The notes below the pieces were generated by a model. The model had not been told where the DNA came from and ran no database searches. It worked only from the letters and a program-made list of their open reading frames with translations. From Arcuatula senhousia (lineage: Eukaryota > Mollusca > Bivalvia > Mytilida > Mytilidae): a stretch of 64,000 nt of DNA. The stretch spans positions 43,884,106 to 43,948,105 of the forward strand of contig OZ020303.1 in assembly GCA_963971305.1 (NCBI GenBank), given 5' to 3'. Position 1 is the stretch's first letter; every line of letters starts with the position of its first letter. Positions 34,035 through 44,700 of this stretch are shown piece after piece. Made by a program: the position numbers and the translations under genes.

Positions 34035-35428
34035 TTTTTGAAATATGAACAATTTTACTATGATTTAGACGCCTCACATGGCTAAAAGTGATTTCATTGA
34101 AAAAAGGTAGGCTGTATAATTTGTATAATGTTATTTTTAATTATAGAAATTACGACAACTTTTGTTTAATGTATGCAAAGTAGTAAATAATTGGGTTTAA
34201 TCATTACGAATTTGACAGAGTAAACCCGTTTTTTATCAACATATTCATCATTTAACAAAAAAATACTTAAAACACAATTATGTATAACATACCAGGCTAA
34301 AGCCATTTGTTTGCCGAATCATTTTGGCTATACGTATTTAATACAATTTATTTAGAATGTTTATATTTATTCGATTTGTATGAACAGGTGTCACTCAAAA
34401 TCTGTCCGATCACTTGTCACTGTACGTAATCATTAATTGTCAGAAGAAAAATAGTATCTGTCCGATTAATTGACTGATATAAAAATAAATTTCGCTTCAC
34501 AAATACATTTTAATAACTGATTTGTCTATCAAATCATATGGAAACACCTAGTTTTTATAACACTAAACCTTCTTCTTACAATGTGATCAGGGTCCCAGCT
34601 TAGGGTCCACCATGCTCCGGTCAAGTTGGGTTGGAATAAGGCCATGATTTATTCAAACTTAAGCCATGACTGGCGGAATTTGATTAAAATTTCCTTAATA
34701 CAAATGCTGTATATTAGATCTGAGAACGTCCCTCTGATGACCTGTTGTATTTAAAAGCATGTTGTATCTAAAAGCATTTTTCTTGTGATAAATCTATTTG
34801 ATTACGAGTACACATGATAAAAAAGACTATTTTGATATGAGAAAAAAATGAAAGCGATCTTTGTTTTATTCTTATTTACGAAAATGTAATTTTCGAGGTA
34901 TAATTTTCCAAAATGATGGTGGTCTTGAATATGATATTTCAAAAAGTTATCTCTTAAGAAAATATTATGGTTTTCATTAGTCGAAATTTTAAAGAATCTA
35001 CCAAAGATGAAAATAAATATTTATTCTGTATTGTTTGGCATGCTCATGACTTGAATAATAATAAGAGTTATTTGGGAGACATTTGTAGACGTCAATCAAA
35101 ATTCTGCCTAGTTTTATGATGCAATTTTCTCTCAAAGCTTGAACAAAAATATCTTATAAGACTGCAACACCATCAAAGATTTTTCGACCTGATCTCGCAT
35201 GACCTGTGGTGAATGAAACTAGGACCGCTGTCTGCTGGACGGGCATTCGAAGAAAATATCCGTTTACAAGTTTGGATTTTTTTTCATTTAGTATGTACAT
35301 AAGTATGACATCCAGTTTCAGGTCTGTTGTACTCTTATATTTTCAGTTGGCATCTTCTTGAACTGCAGCTGGACTTGCCAAATAGAACCAAACAACTATA
35401 TTATATAAAATATTCTATTAGATAAATA
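34035..35428. other. Left subterminal region of the 14 kb element
   Basis: Non-coding AT-rich sequence. Two TCTGTCCGAT sites (34,401 and 34,457) are the only recognised signal; the second reads TCTGTCCGATTAATTGACTG and is mirrored near the right end. Confidence 0.5.
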
Positions 35429-35638
35429 GGGGGCTGGGTGGCCGAGTGGTCTAACGCGCTGGTTTAAATAGCTTCTCTCAGCTGTATTTCACAAAAAAGG
35501 GACTTCCCTAACTGTATGTGATTAAGTTTGTCAGTTACCTGCCAAAGGTCGGTGGTTTCCTCCACCAATCAAACTGACCGTCCTACATGGCCCAGGTGCG
35601 TCGATAAAGGGCGTTAAACACAAACACACACACACACA
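35429..35638 (+). repeat. tRNA-derived SINE-like copy
   Basis: The head GGGCTGGGTGGCCGAGTGGT then CTAACGCGCTGG resembles the 5' half of a Ser/Leu-type tRNA including the A box. The tail has GATAAAGGGCGTTAAACAC and (CA)n. It shares its tail with the reverse copy at 1,151-1,432. It is not an intact tRNA gene: no matching 3' half or acceptor stem is seen. Confidence 0.72.
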
Positions 35639-35969
35639 CTGCACACACATGAAATAAGTAGCAAACATAACATAATAAATGACATCATACTAAATTAAAG
35701 GGATAACACCATTCTAAATAAAAGGGAGACAATTCTTTATATAGAATAAATAAGTTTTGGAACAAATTAAAGGCGACTCGATTTTGTTGTTGTTGATTAT
35801 TTCAAAGAGCTGTAAAAAAGGCTTCATCTTCAGATTTTCAGCAGATTTTGTATTAGATATCTTTTTAGGTGTCCAGACTTTATAACTGTTCTCCTTATAT
35901 AAATACTCTATAATAAAACATGGAAAATCATGCGTTCATCTATCTTCAAGTTGGAAGATGTCCCACTTT

Positions 35970-37013
35970 TAAAGCTCATTTGGCCAAAGGCAAGGTGAGC
36001 TTATGCCATCACTATGCGTCCATCGTCGGCCGTCGTCTGTCGCCCGTTAACAATTTCAAAAATCTTCTTCTCTGAAACCATGCACTAAACCAATTTAACT
36101 GAAACTTTGCAGGAATGATATATGACATGTTAGGAACAAACGATCCTCATTTTAAAATTATTCAATAAAAAACATGGCCGCTGTTACTAAAAATAGAACA
36201 CAGAGACATAGGGTAAAATCACTTAAAATTGCTTTTAACTCAACAACCATAACAGATAGAAAAATCCGAAGAATATTAGGCTTTTCATAATCAAAAGCTA
36301 TGCAAAAGTCTCTATTGGGTCTAAGTTGTCAGATGGCCCTTGATAGGGGTTATGACCCTTTAAAGGTAAAAAATAGCGGTTTTTTATGTTTTTGCCCTAT
36401 AGAATGAAAACTATTGTATATAGAGAAAAGCTGTTGCTAGCTTAAATGTTCAGCTCATTATGCTCTAAAAAATCTCCATAAGGTCGAAGTTGTCAGATGA
36501 CCCCTTATAGGGGTTACAGTCCCTTAAAGGCGAAAAATAGTGTTTTTGTCCTATAGAATGAAAACTATTGCAGATAGAGAACAGCTGTTGTTTGCTTAAA
36601 TGTTCAGCTCATTTAGCTCTACAAAAGTCTCCAAAGGTCAAACTTGTCAGATGGCCCCTTATAGGAGTTATAGCCCCTTAAAGGCGAAAAATTGTGTTTT
36701 TGGCATATAGAATGAAAACTATTACAGATAGAGAAAAGCTGTTGCTTGCTTAAATGTTCAGCTCATTAAGCTCTATAACAGTCTCCATAGGGTCGAACTT
36801 GTCCGATGACCCCTTATAGGATTTACAGCCCCCAAAAATGAATAATAGTGTTTTTTGCTTATCTAGAATGAAAACTGTTGCAGATAGAGAACAGCTTTTT
36901 CTTGCTTAAACATTCAGCTTATTTAGCTATCTATAAAAAAAAGTCTTCATAGGGTTGACATCAAGACCAGATGAGAGATTCAGGCTCCTGGGATCGTCTT
37001 GTTTTATCAAATT
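35970..37013 (+). repeat. Modular repeat (GCTCATTTGGCCAAAGG ... GTCTTGTTTTA) with four core units
   Basis: Starts AAAGCTCATTTGGCCAAAGG and ends AGATTCAGGCTCCTGGGATC then GTCTTGTTTTA. The core holds about four direct ~180-bp modules, each with TATAGAATGAAAACTATTG, GATAGAGAAAAGCTGTTGCT, TAAATGTTCAGCTCATT and GTTGTCAGATGACCCCTTAT-like phrases. The end-core-end layout is reminiscent of bivalve pearl-type elements. Confidence 0.82.
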
Positions 37014-37891
37014 GGATTAAATCTCTTTGATTGTTTGTTACAGTGGAAACATTATGTCTGGGGTATGGGGATTCTTCGGCTTAAATAAAATATATATTCA
37101 TCATTCATGGATCATCTTTTAAAAGAAAATTGACTGAACAAAGTTGTATTTTATAGCTAATCCTTAAATGGCTCTTAAATGTCTTTTCTATCACAAACCC
37201 TGAGCTTCAACAAGTAAGAACTGCGTGCAATCTCAATCCGTGAGTATATTGTAATCTCGTCGTTATTATAAAACTTTTATGGAATAAGTGTACGTGACAC
37301 AGCCAACATACAGATACGGCAATTTAAAAATAAAATCGCAACAGAAAACAGCAAGCAGTCTTCAACATGATCAGAGGTCGCTGCTCGCCGTCTTGCATTG
37401 GGCAAAGACTAAAAATACAACACATAAGATTCAAATCCTATCAATTAATTATCAACAAAAGATCTATTTCTTGACATACGGAACAATAAACAGATAGAAA
37501 TCATGACAAAGACAAACAAAAGCTTTGACAAAGATTCCTGGCTTAGGACAGGCACATGTAAAATGTGTTAACTAGTTTTTGACCCAACCTTCCCCCTATT
37601 GACAAAACTGTATAAAGCACAAAAATGACACACCGATAAAATTTCAATTCACCAAGAGAGAACTTTAGACAAGATCACTATATACAAGAACAATGAGACG
37701 TAGAGGAATTCTCTCAAAAGAACACTCGCAGTTACTGACAGCTATCTAAGAAGCATTTATCGACTGATGCAAAAAACCTCATAGATTCTAAATCTTATGT
37801 CTTCTTTTACATTTCCATGAGATTTGAGGGACTGTTTTTAAAATAAAATTAATATAATGATGACATGCATGTTTTATTTTTCATTTTAGAA
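37014..37891. other. 5' flank of the YqaJ reading frame
   Basis: No coding feature recognised. A TTTTCATTTTAG acceptor-like site ends 2 bases before the ATG at 37,892, so an untranslated first exon probably lies here. Confidence 0.4.
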
Positions 37892-40800
37892 ATGAACAGT
37901 TCTAGTAGATATTTCTGCGTTGTCTGTAAATTCCAATGTTCTGTGTTTTCTGAAACAATTGACCACCATGTGATTCAACATCCGAAATCTGAGCTTAAGA
38001 TCAAAACATTTGTATCAAAAGCAAACCAACTGATTACAAAGAATTTCGGTATTGTGCCTTCACAGTTATTGTCAGAAGGGTATTATATTCACAGCGAAAA
38101 TGACAAAGAAACAATCAAAATAGGCAAAACAGACTGTTTGCTCAGCAACATTAGTGATGAATTTGAGATGCGGAGTCCGCTTAGCAAAAAACAAAAACTC
38201 AGAATATCAACTCCTGTTAGAAGGGGAAACGATACCAAAATGCATGTTGATGAAACCAAGCCAGACGGTGATATTGAAATTGATCTGAACTTATCATGTG
38301 ACTTTTCGGATCTGTCTTGTTCAGAAAAAAATGATAATGATTGTCTTTTCGATGAATTTCAGCAACTTCTTCCGAAAGTTATATCACAATTGGAGAATGT
38401 TGATCAACAATACAATCTCTTAAAGTTCTGCAGGTTAGTCGCAGAGGGTAAATTTCCTTTGACAAATATTGGCTTTAAGCTATTCATGGACATTGTCAAC
38501 TGGTATTCAAACGACAATTCATCACAAATGCGTTACTCTGAAGATGTCAAACGATTTTGGAGAGTAGGATTGAAGCTATTTAAAGGTAAATACTTAAGGT
38601 TTATGAGTGGGTTTAAAAATAGACGACATATCTTGGACTCGACGTGTGATGCTGGAAAGTGTGACCCATCTGACTCACAAATAAACTTTGCTGTGCCAAG
38701 CAGGCAAATTATGGATGCAATGGAATCGCCGGTTAATGCATCTGCACCGGGAATTTTAACGGATATGATTGACCAGATAAGTTTAGCAGATCCAAATAAA
38801 CAAAGTACATATAAATTGTGCGTCGATGGAAAGAAAATAAACGCTGGAGTAAAGGATCAAAAACTAGGGGATGTTAATCTATGGGGCTACGAAACCTCAC
38901 CTACATTATGCGACAGACAAGAGGAACCTAAAGACAATTTAAAAGTGTTAGAACAATTACACAGTTATGGAGAGCTACTTTTTCAACGAGAACTTTTATT
39001 TCTCAACGATTTACCGACCCATACGTTTCCAGAAATTGTTTCCAGTATCCAGCAGTGCATTTCAGTATTGTCGAAACGGCTTCACGACTTACGTACAATG
39101 AAAGTCGGTCAGAATGTGACTTTAGAAAAACTCAAATCTCAGGTGATTGGCGATTGGAAAGTCTCAAAACTCGGGTTTGCAATAAGTGCAATAAGATCAA
39201 AAATATATGAGATTGACTCGACGATTATGGATATTTTGAGGGTTATTGACGATATGTGCTGCTGTTGTTCAGCCTTAAGCCAAGTCGATACGTTCTTGAA
39301 TTCTTTCGCGTTAGTGGATTTGTCTCAGCAGGCTAACTTCGTTTGCCTTCAAGGTATAAAAGAACTTCAGGTTACAGATTCGTTTCCTGCAAATGAAATT
39401 TTGTCATCGATACAGCAAAAAAGCAAAGCGTGGTTTTGTATCAGAGAAAAATCAATTATAACTGGAAGTACATTTTTCAGAGCTCTTGGTCTTGATGGAT
39501 TAAAAAAACAGAAACAGCATTTTGAAAACTATATGAAAAAAGAGCAGGAGGAACACAGTGCCGAGACCCAGAAACGTTTGAAACACGGAACTGAAAACGA
39601 GTTAAACGCGGTTGCTACACTCGTTTCAAAAGTTTTGCCTACGTACTTCCCCGATTTATTGTTTTTCGAAGAAGGTTGTTATGCACTGTCTGTTGATGGA
39701 ATGCAGCCTTGTATAATTAGCCCAGATGGAAGTCTACGAGAAAACAATATAGAAGATGAAGATGTATGTGGATCACCCCGATACCAAACTCAGAGGCCAA
39801 TGGCTAGAATGGGAGTTGAAATCAAATGCCCGTATCCTGGTAAGGAATACACAACCCCGTGTTTGTACACATTACCTATATATTATGTCCCACAAGTGCT
39901 ATGCGAGATGAATGTACTCAATGTAGAAACTCTGTTATTTGTAAGTTATACTGAACAATCGACAACGGTTTTGAAAGTTACAAATGACAGGAATCTGATG
40001 GAAATGTTGATAAATACGGCGCGCAACATATATCCAGTTGATCAAATGAAGTGTCCCAAACGGATTCATCCGGATATTAAGTACGTACGGCAGAATATTA
40101 AGGAATTTGTTAATACAAATGTTGAGTTTCTGTGTGAGGTTATGTCTACAAAAGCCAAAAAATGCAACCACAACATTGATGATCCTTCCACCTATTTATT
40201 CGGCAGTCATACCATGAGTCCATGTTCTAGATTAACAGAAATATGTTCAAATGCATTTCAAAGTATGGTACATAAGTCAATCTCCTGTTTGCAATTCGCT
40301 TACAACTTAACCAGAAGAAAAGCAACAGAAGTTGTAGTTTTCCTACTTGCAAACACAGACAGGATTAATAATCCGGATATCCCATACGCGATGCCAATAG
40401 CATATGGTTTAAAGGGTTACAGCATGAACTCCAATAGCATGAGAAAAATGATAGAGCAAGTGTTGAAAGAGTGCTTTGAAAGAGGATTGTATATTCCTAT
40501 TGTTTCGTTTGATGGCCAGTGGAATAATATTGCCATCAGAGATAGCCAAGGAAACCCGCTTACATTATTGCAGCTGCAAAAAGATGTATTCACTGAAGCA
40601 AAGAAAGAGTCTAAAAGCAGTATTCTTAAAATAATGAACAATGGAAATGTGCTTAAGGTGAATGATTTGAGTTCTTTGGCACAAGCTGTGGAAATTTCGT
40701 TTAGAAAGAACGAACATGGGTTCTTCATTGGTCCGATACAAATTGGACACATAACAGCAAAAACGAATGAATGTTATTCTCCATCAAAACATATGGAGGA

Positions 40801-41308
40801 TTATATCAGAAATAATTCTTCATTAAAGCTCAAAGAACAAACAGAAATGAGATTAGATAATTTATCAGAAGAAACAGTTTGCTGTGTGCTGGATACACTA
40901 CCAGAGAATGTAGTAGATGCCCTGGATGAACTGCAATGTTCAAAAGAATTGCAAATTAAAACACATGATCGTATGACAAGGAACACACAAGACTTTAACT
41001 TGGACATTTTATATAAAGCAGAAGACCAAGATGATGTTGAACATAGGAAAGATCAGGAAGAAGAAAACCAAGATCCCACTGAGTCTCCGGAAGATCAAAG
41101 AGAATATCAAAATGTAATTAACCTTTCGACAAACGTTGTTGAAGAAACGGTAGAAACAACGAACTCCGACTCTGACACGTTACTTGTGACTCTCTCTGAA
41201 ACAGATTTTGTAGCCATGTTGGAAGATTTAAAACAAAACTACAATGACCGTTGGAAGAATTGTGACATAGAAGAGTTTTTGAAAATGTTTACATCACAGG
41301 AACTTTGA
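37892..41308 (+). CDS. YqaJ-type exonuclease / transposase-like protein, N-terminal frame
   Basis: The ATG at 37,892 is preferred over the in-frame one at 37,865 because a splice-acceptor-like TTTTAG immediately precedes it; 1,138 codons. An N-terminal C2H2-like finger (CVVC...HHVIQH) comes first. A lambda-exonuclease/YqaJ-type PD-(D/E)XK domain then spans about residues 510-750: HGTENELNA (~565), ISPDGS (~610), GVEIKCP (~640, the E-x-K pair) and YYVPQVLCEM (~665, the conserved Gln). Further on, PIVSFDGQWNN (~870) carries an Asp in a setting like an RNase-H-fold transposase, and the C-terminus is acidic. The frame stops at 41,306-41,308, where the next frame takes over. YqaJ nucleases act in phage recombination. 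Similar bivalve and cnidarian proteins are, as I recall, uncharacterised. The role in transposition is inferred. Confidence 0.85.
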   Translation: MNSSSRYFCVVCKFQCSVFSETIDHHVIQHPKSELKIKTFVSKANQLITKNFGIVPSQLLSEGYYIHSENDKETIKIGKTDCLLSNISDEFEMRSPLSKKQKLRISTPVRRGNDTKMHVDETKPDGDIEIDLNLSCDFSDLSCSEKNDNDCLFDEFQQLLPKVISQLENVDQQYNLLKFCRLVAEGKFPLTNIGFKLFMDIVNWYSNDNSSQMRYSEDVKRFWRVGLKLFKGKYLRFMSGFKNRRHILDSTCDAGKCDPSDSQINFAVPSRQIMDAMESPVNASAPGILTDMIDQISLADPNKQSTYKLCVDGKKINAGVKDQKLGDVNLWGYETSPTLCDRQEEPKDNLKVLEQLHSYGELLFQRELLFLNDLPTHTFPEIVSSIQQCISVLSKRLHDLRTMKVGQNVTLEKLKSQVIGDWKVSKLGFAISAIRSKIYEIDSTIMDILRVIDDMCCCCSALSQVDTFLNSFALVDLSQQANFVCLQGIKELQVTDSFPANEILSSIQQKSKAWFCIREKSIITGSTFFRALGLDGLKKQKQHFENYMKKEQEEHSAETQKRLKHGTENELNAVATLVSKVLPTYFPDLLFFEEGCYALSVDGMQPCIISPDGSLRENNIEDEDVCGSPRYQTQRPMARMGVEIKCPYPGKEYTTPCLYTLPIYYVPQVLCEMNVLNVETLLFVSYTEQSTTVLKVTNDRNLMEMLINTARNIYPVDQMKCPKRIHPDIKYVRQNIKEFVNTNVEFLCEVMSTKAKKCNHNIDDPSTYLFGSHTMSPCSRLTEICSNAFQSMVHKSISCLQFAYNLTRRKATEVVVFLLANTDRINNPDIPYAMPIAYGLKGYSMNSNSMRKMIEQVLKECFERGLYIPIVSFDGQWNNIAIRDSQGNPLTLLQLQKDVFTEAKKESKSSILKIMNNGNVLKVNDLSSLAQAVEISFRKNEHGFFIGPIQIGHITAKTNECYSPSKHMEDYIRNNSSLKLKEQTEMRLDNLSEETVCCVLDTLPENVVDALDELQCSKELQIKTHDRMTRNTQDFNLDILYKAEDQDDVEHRKDQEEENQDPTESPEDQREYQNVINLSTNVVEETVETTNSDSDTLLVTLSETDFVAMLEDLKQNYNDRWKNCDIEEFLKMFTSQEL

Positions 41309-42660
41309 AAGGTTCACTACGAAAGAAAGAAATTCAAACATGTCTCAAAGCTGTTGCCCAAAAGTTAAAAGGATGTGGAGTCATGTTTGCACTGTCATGG
41401 CCAAAGTATAAAATAGTGGAGCTGTTTTACAGAATCGTTGGTAAACAAGTATGGATTGAGAAAACCAAACGGCAAACAAAGTCCAAGTTACACCACACTG
41501 TAAAATCTCTTTCAAAACTATGCCAAAATGTCATCTCAAACCTACCCAAAAGTGTTCTCAATGCAGTTTATGCAGAACATATATTTCCTAAAAGACTAGA
41601 AGAATGGAATGGATCAAATTTGTTCAAAAATAATTGTGACGTAATGGAGCTATGTAGTATAAATTGGTACTGTAAGCCAGACTATATTGCTGATCGATTT
41701 CAGACAGTATTTCATTTGCTCGACCCCCACCATCTATTTACAAATGCAAGAATAAAATGTTGCACAACGGGAATAAAACAAAAAGGAATCCAACAAGAGG
41801 CATGGTTGACCGTTGCTAAGAGTGGGAGGACTAGTTTAGGAGTAGCTCACGTGGAAGATCTTGTTGATAGACAGAGTGATTCATTCGCACACGCAACGTT
41901 TTCAATAGAAGTTGAGGATGAGATGTTGAAAAGTGGATTTAACAATGAAGCCAAATTTTGCAGATTAATAAGAGAGTGGTATGATGCTGAGGATTGTCCA
42001 GGGATAAGCGCATTAGATCGCTGTCGATACAGAGTAAACCTACGATACAGAGTAAACCTACGAGAATGGTTGTTGGATAACGTGAATTTCAACAGATTTC
42101 CCCCACCTGGATCGCATGTTAATGGAATTCCACTTATTATGTTTGAAGGTTTGCTGACAAACATAGACCGTCGCATCCAGCTTTTTCCATACATTAAAGG
42201 TAATGCCTATAATGTTAGAGCCCTTGGAAGCCTTGAAGCAGAAAACTTGTTCGGAGAATTTCAAGACTTAGACCCGAAAGGCGTAGGAGTGCTGAGACCG
42301 GATGATATACCATGTGCAATAAGCACTGCCTGTGAACTTTTGTCCGTGCGCATGAATGCACAAAAATCATTCTTTATGCAAACCAGCACAGCTAAAGTTT
42401 ACCCCGCACATCAACTTTTAAATCAACATAATGTAGAAAATAAGTCATATTTTCTTAATCCTATATCTATAGACTACATTGAACCAATCGATCATTTGTT
42501 TGATTCACATGACAGATCCACCCGTCACAAGCGTAAGAGGTCGACAATTACAAAGTATGGTGCACCTTGCAGAGGTATAAAGCCTATACGGCAACATCAT
42601 AGATGCGACGAAGAAAAGATTCTGCCTCACAAAAGACTCGGAATTGAACTACTTGATTAG
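41266..42660 (+). CDS. Continuation of the transposase-like protein in the -1 frame
   Basis: Open from 41,266, overlapping the upstream frame by 43 bases in the -1 frame. There is no ATG near the beginning (the first plausible initiator is a TTG at 41,305), so this is a continuation rather than a separate gene. It contains NVRALGSLEAENLFGEF near codon 310, whose Glu is in a context (S-L-x-x-E-x-x-F) reminiscent of the last acidic residue of some DDE transposases, and RPDDIPCAI. It ends in a basic tail with RHKRKRS. An 18-bp perfect tandem duplication (42,025-42,042 and 42,043-42,060) repeats RYRVNL. A single-base indel in the T run at 41,304-41,306, programmed slippage or an assembly error would each explain the split. 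Confidence 0.75.
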   Translation, partial: HRRVFENVYITGTLKGSLRKKEIQTCLKAVAQKLKGCGVMFALSWPKYKIVELFYRIVGKQVWIEKTKRQTKSKLHHTVKSLSKLCQNVISNLPKSVLNAVYAEHIFPKRLEEWNGSNLFKNNCDVMELCSINWYCKPDYIADRFQTVFHLLDPHHLFTNARIKCCTTGIKQKGIQQEAWLTVAKSGRTSLGVAHVEDLVDRQSDSFAHATFSIEVEDEMLKSGFNNEAKFCRLIREWYDAEDCPGISALDRCRYRVNLRYRVNLREWLLDNVNFNRFPPPGSHVNGIPLIMFEGLLTNIDRRIQLFPYIKGNAYNVRALGSLEAENLFGEFQDLDPKGVGVLRPDDIPCAISTACELLSVRMNAQKSFFMQTSTAKVYPAHQLLNQHNVENKSYFLNPISIDYIEPIDHLFDSHDRSTRHKRKRSTITKYGAPCRGIKPIRQHHRCDEEKILPHKRLGIELLD

Positions 42661-43389
42661 ACTACTTAAAAAGAGCTAATAGATTGACCGTACATCAGCA
42701 TAATATAACATTGCCATTTATCATTGTTTATAATATGAATAGCAATCATAATATTTTTTTCTTTGCACATACTCAGTAGTATTTGTTCATAGAATATTGC
42801 ATTGAGATAATTAGTGTGTGTGTTGTTTTGGCTTTTGGTGAAAATTTCCTTCCTGTTAATTTTTGTCATATCATATATGTTTTTGTCGATGGGTGGTACT
42901 GTGAAAGGGTTTCATATACTAGTAAACAGACTATTGTAAAACACAATGGTTAAATAGTGCAGTCAGGTTCATAGGTTGAGTACACCGAATACTTGAGAAA
43001 GTAAATGGCGAACTTCATAACATATAATGAAACTTCATATTTATATTGCAGTCCAACATTTTTACTTTTCGACTGAGTGAATGTAAAAATTGTCAACATA
43101 TATACAAGCAATGAAAAGGTTTATAAGCACCTAGTATCTCAAGAATTAAAATTCCTAGGTTGGATGCTTTCCGCTGTGGGTATTGTTTTATATGTTGTTA
43201 AATTCATATAAGTTTGTAGGTTGTGTCGCGTACACTTCATCACACCAAGCTTCTAGTCTCATTCAGTATCTTATTTGTGCAAAAGCATCTCAACATGCCT
43301 TATCATTTTTTTATTACTTTGTTGTACTTTAACATATGTTTGATAGACCAGCTGTTCCACTATGTTGTGCTCATGTTGTAAAATGTTTA
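42661..43389. other. 3' flank of the transposase-like frames
   Basis: AT-rich with no coding signal; no obvious polyadenylation hexamer close to the stop codon. Confidence 0.4.
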
Positions 43390-43744
43390 GGGACCGACCA
43401 TTTAACTTGAATGGGGGGCTTGGTTTTTTCATAAAAAGTATTCTGAAAATTATTTTTGAGGCAGCAGAGGGTAAGAAAAAAAATATTCTGAAGAAGGACT
43501 TCTGCCATATAAAATAATGATGATAATAAGTTTATTTGCAAAACATAAAACCCTGACGGGTTCAGCAAATACAAATGAAAAATGACAAACATAAAGCATA
43601 TATAAGAACAAAATGATTCAACATGTAAATGAATTATATATAATTATAAAAAAAAATTCTGTCGCGACGCCTCTGCGCGGAAAAAACTTTTCTGACCAAA
43701 ACAAAAAACCAAGTCCCCCCCCTTCATGTTAAATGGTCCGTCCC
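43390..43744. mobile_element. PIF/Harbinger-like foldback MITE with a nested insertion
   Basis: Starts GGGACCGACCATTTAACTTG and ends TTAAATGGTCCGTCCC, with TTA immediately on both sides (43,387-43,389 and 43,745-43,747). It shares ends and interior (CTGACCAAAACAAAAAACCAAG, TCTGTCGCG) with the copy at 20,591. About 120 bp around 43,530-43,650 is extra compared with that copy and looks like a secondary insertion. Confidence 0.85.
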
Positions 43745-43747
43745 TTA

Positions 43748-44269
43748 TGTTCATGCGCATCGCAGAGAACTGGAAAATACCGTTTTATTTAAAAAAAAAA
43801 GGAAGGTGGTGACAATAAAGCCCATTGAAACGTTGCAATTGGCAAGAAAGAATTCTTGACGCTGCTGTTAAACTTTCACGTAATAATAAATATATATATT
43901 TGCTTGGTTGTACTTGTTTGAACATATTCTCTTCAAAAAAAGTTACGTCTAGTTAGAAAATTCCCTATATGTTTAATTCAAACCCAAACCATTTCAAAAC
44001 AACACTACTAAGTCGTCTTTTATTCGATTTTCATGAGAAAAAAAAACCAATAAAAATAAAAATAAATGAAACTTATTTGTTAAGTTATGAGCAAAATCGT
44101 AGCTTCGCTTTTTTAAGCTACTGCAAGTAGAACTCAAGTATACGTAACATTTTACACATCAACTTCCCGTTTAACTCAAAGCAAAATTTTCCGTGAAAAA
44201 ACATTGGTGGAGGTCTTAAAAAACGATTGAAGTTGGAATTTTGGTCCAAATGAATCAAACATTCTTTAT
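43748..44269. other. No recognised feature
   Basis: AT-rich sequence inside the 14 kb element; no exon or repeat recognised. Confidence 0.4.
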
Positions 44270-44700
44270 TATGTCTCTCCCCACTTTTGTGGGGAGACAT
44301 ATTGGTTTTGTCGTGTCTGTCCGTCCGTCTGTCCGTCACAAAGTTTGTCAGCGCAACTCCTCTGAAACTACTGAACCGAATTCAATGAAACTTGGTATAT
44401 AGGAAGGACACCAAATGCAGTTGTGCATGTTACCAGGAAATTTTGATCCTCAAATTATTGTGGGAGTTATGGCCCTTTGAACTTAGAAATTTGCTGAAAA
44501 TCCTCATTTATTATCTTGTCAGTGCAACTCCTCTGAAACTACTAAACTGAATTCAATGAAACTTGGTTTATAGGAAGGACACCATATGTAGTTGTGCATA
44601 TGACCAGGAAATTTTGATCTTCAATTTTTTTGTGGGAGTAATGGCCCTTTGAACTTAGAACTTTTTGGGGAAACAGGGGAAGACATCGTTTTTGTAGGCA
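44270..44700 (+). repeat. GTCTCCCCAC-type repeat with two ~170-bp modules
   Basis: Opens with a short palindrome, CTCCCCACTTTTGTGGGGAG, then GTCTGTCCGTCCGTCTGTCC. Two direct modules follow, each containing GCAACTCCTCTGAAACTACT, TTCAATGAAACTTGG, TAGGAAGGACACCA and ATGGCCCTTTGAACTTAGAA, about 170 bp apart. Confidence 0.75.

Noticed and set aside
35431..35470. Possible tRNA gene (GGCCGAGTGGTCTAACGCGC)
   Set aside because: Only a 5'-half-like A-box region is present; there is no matching 3' half or acceptor stem, and the SINE tail follows.
41304..41309. RF2-like +1 programmed frameshift (CTT TGA)
   Set aside because: The downstream frame is -1 relative to the upstream one, so a +1 shift would not enter it.
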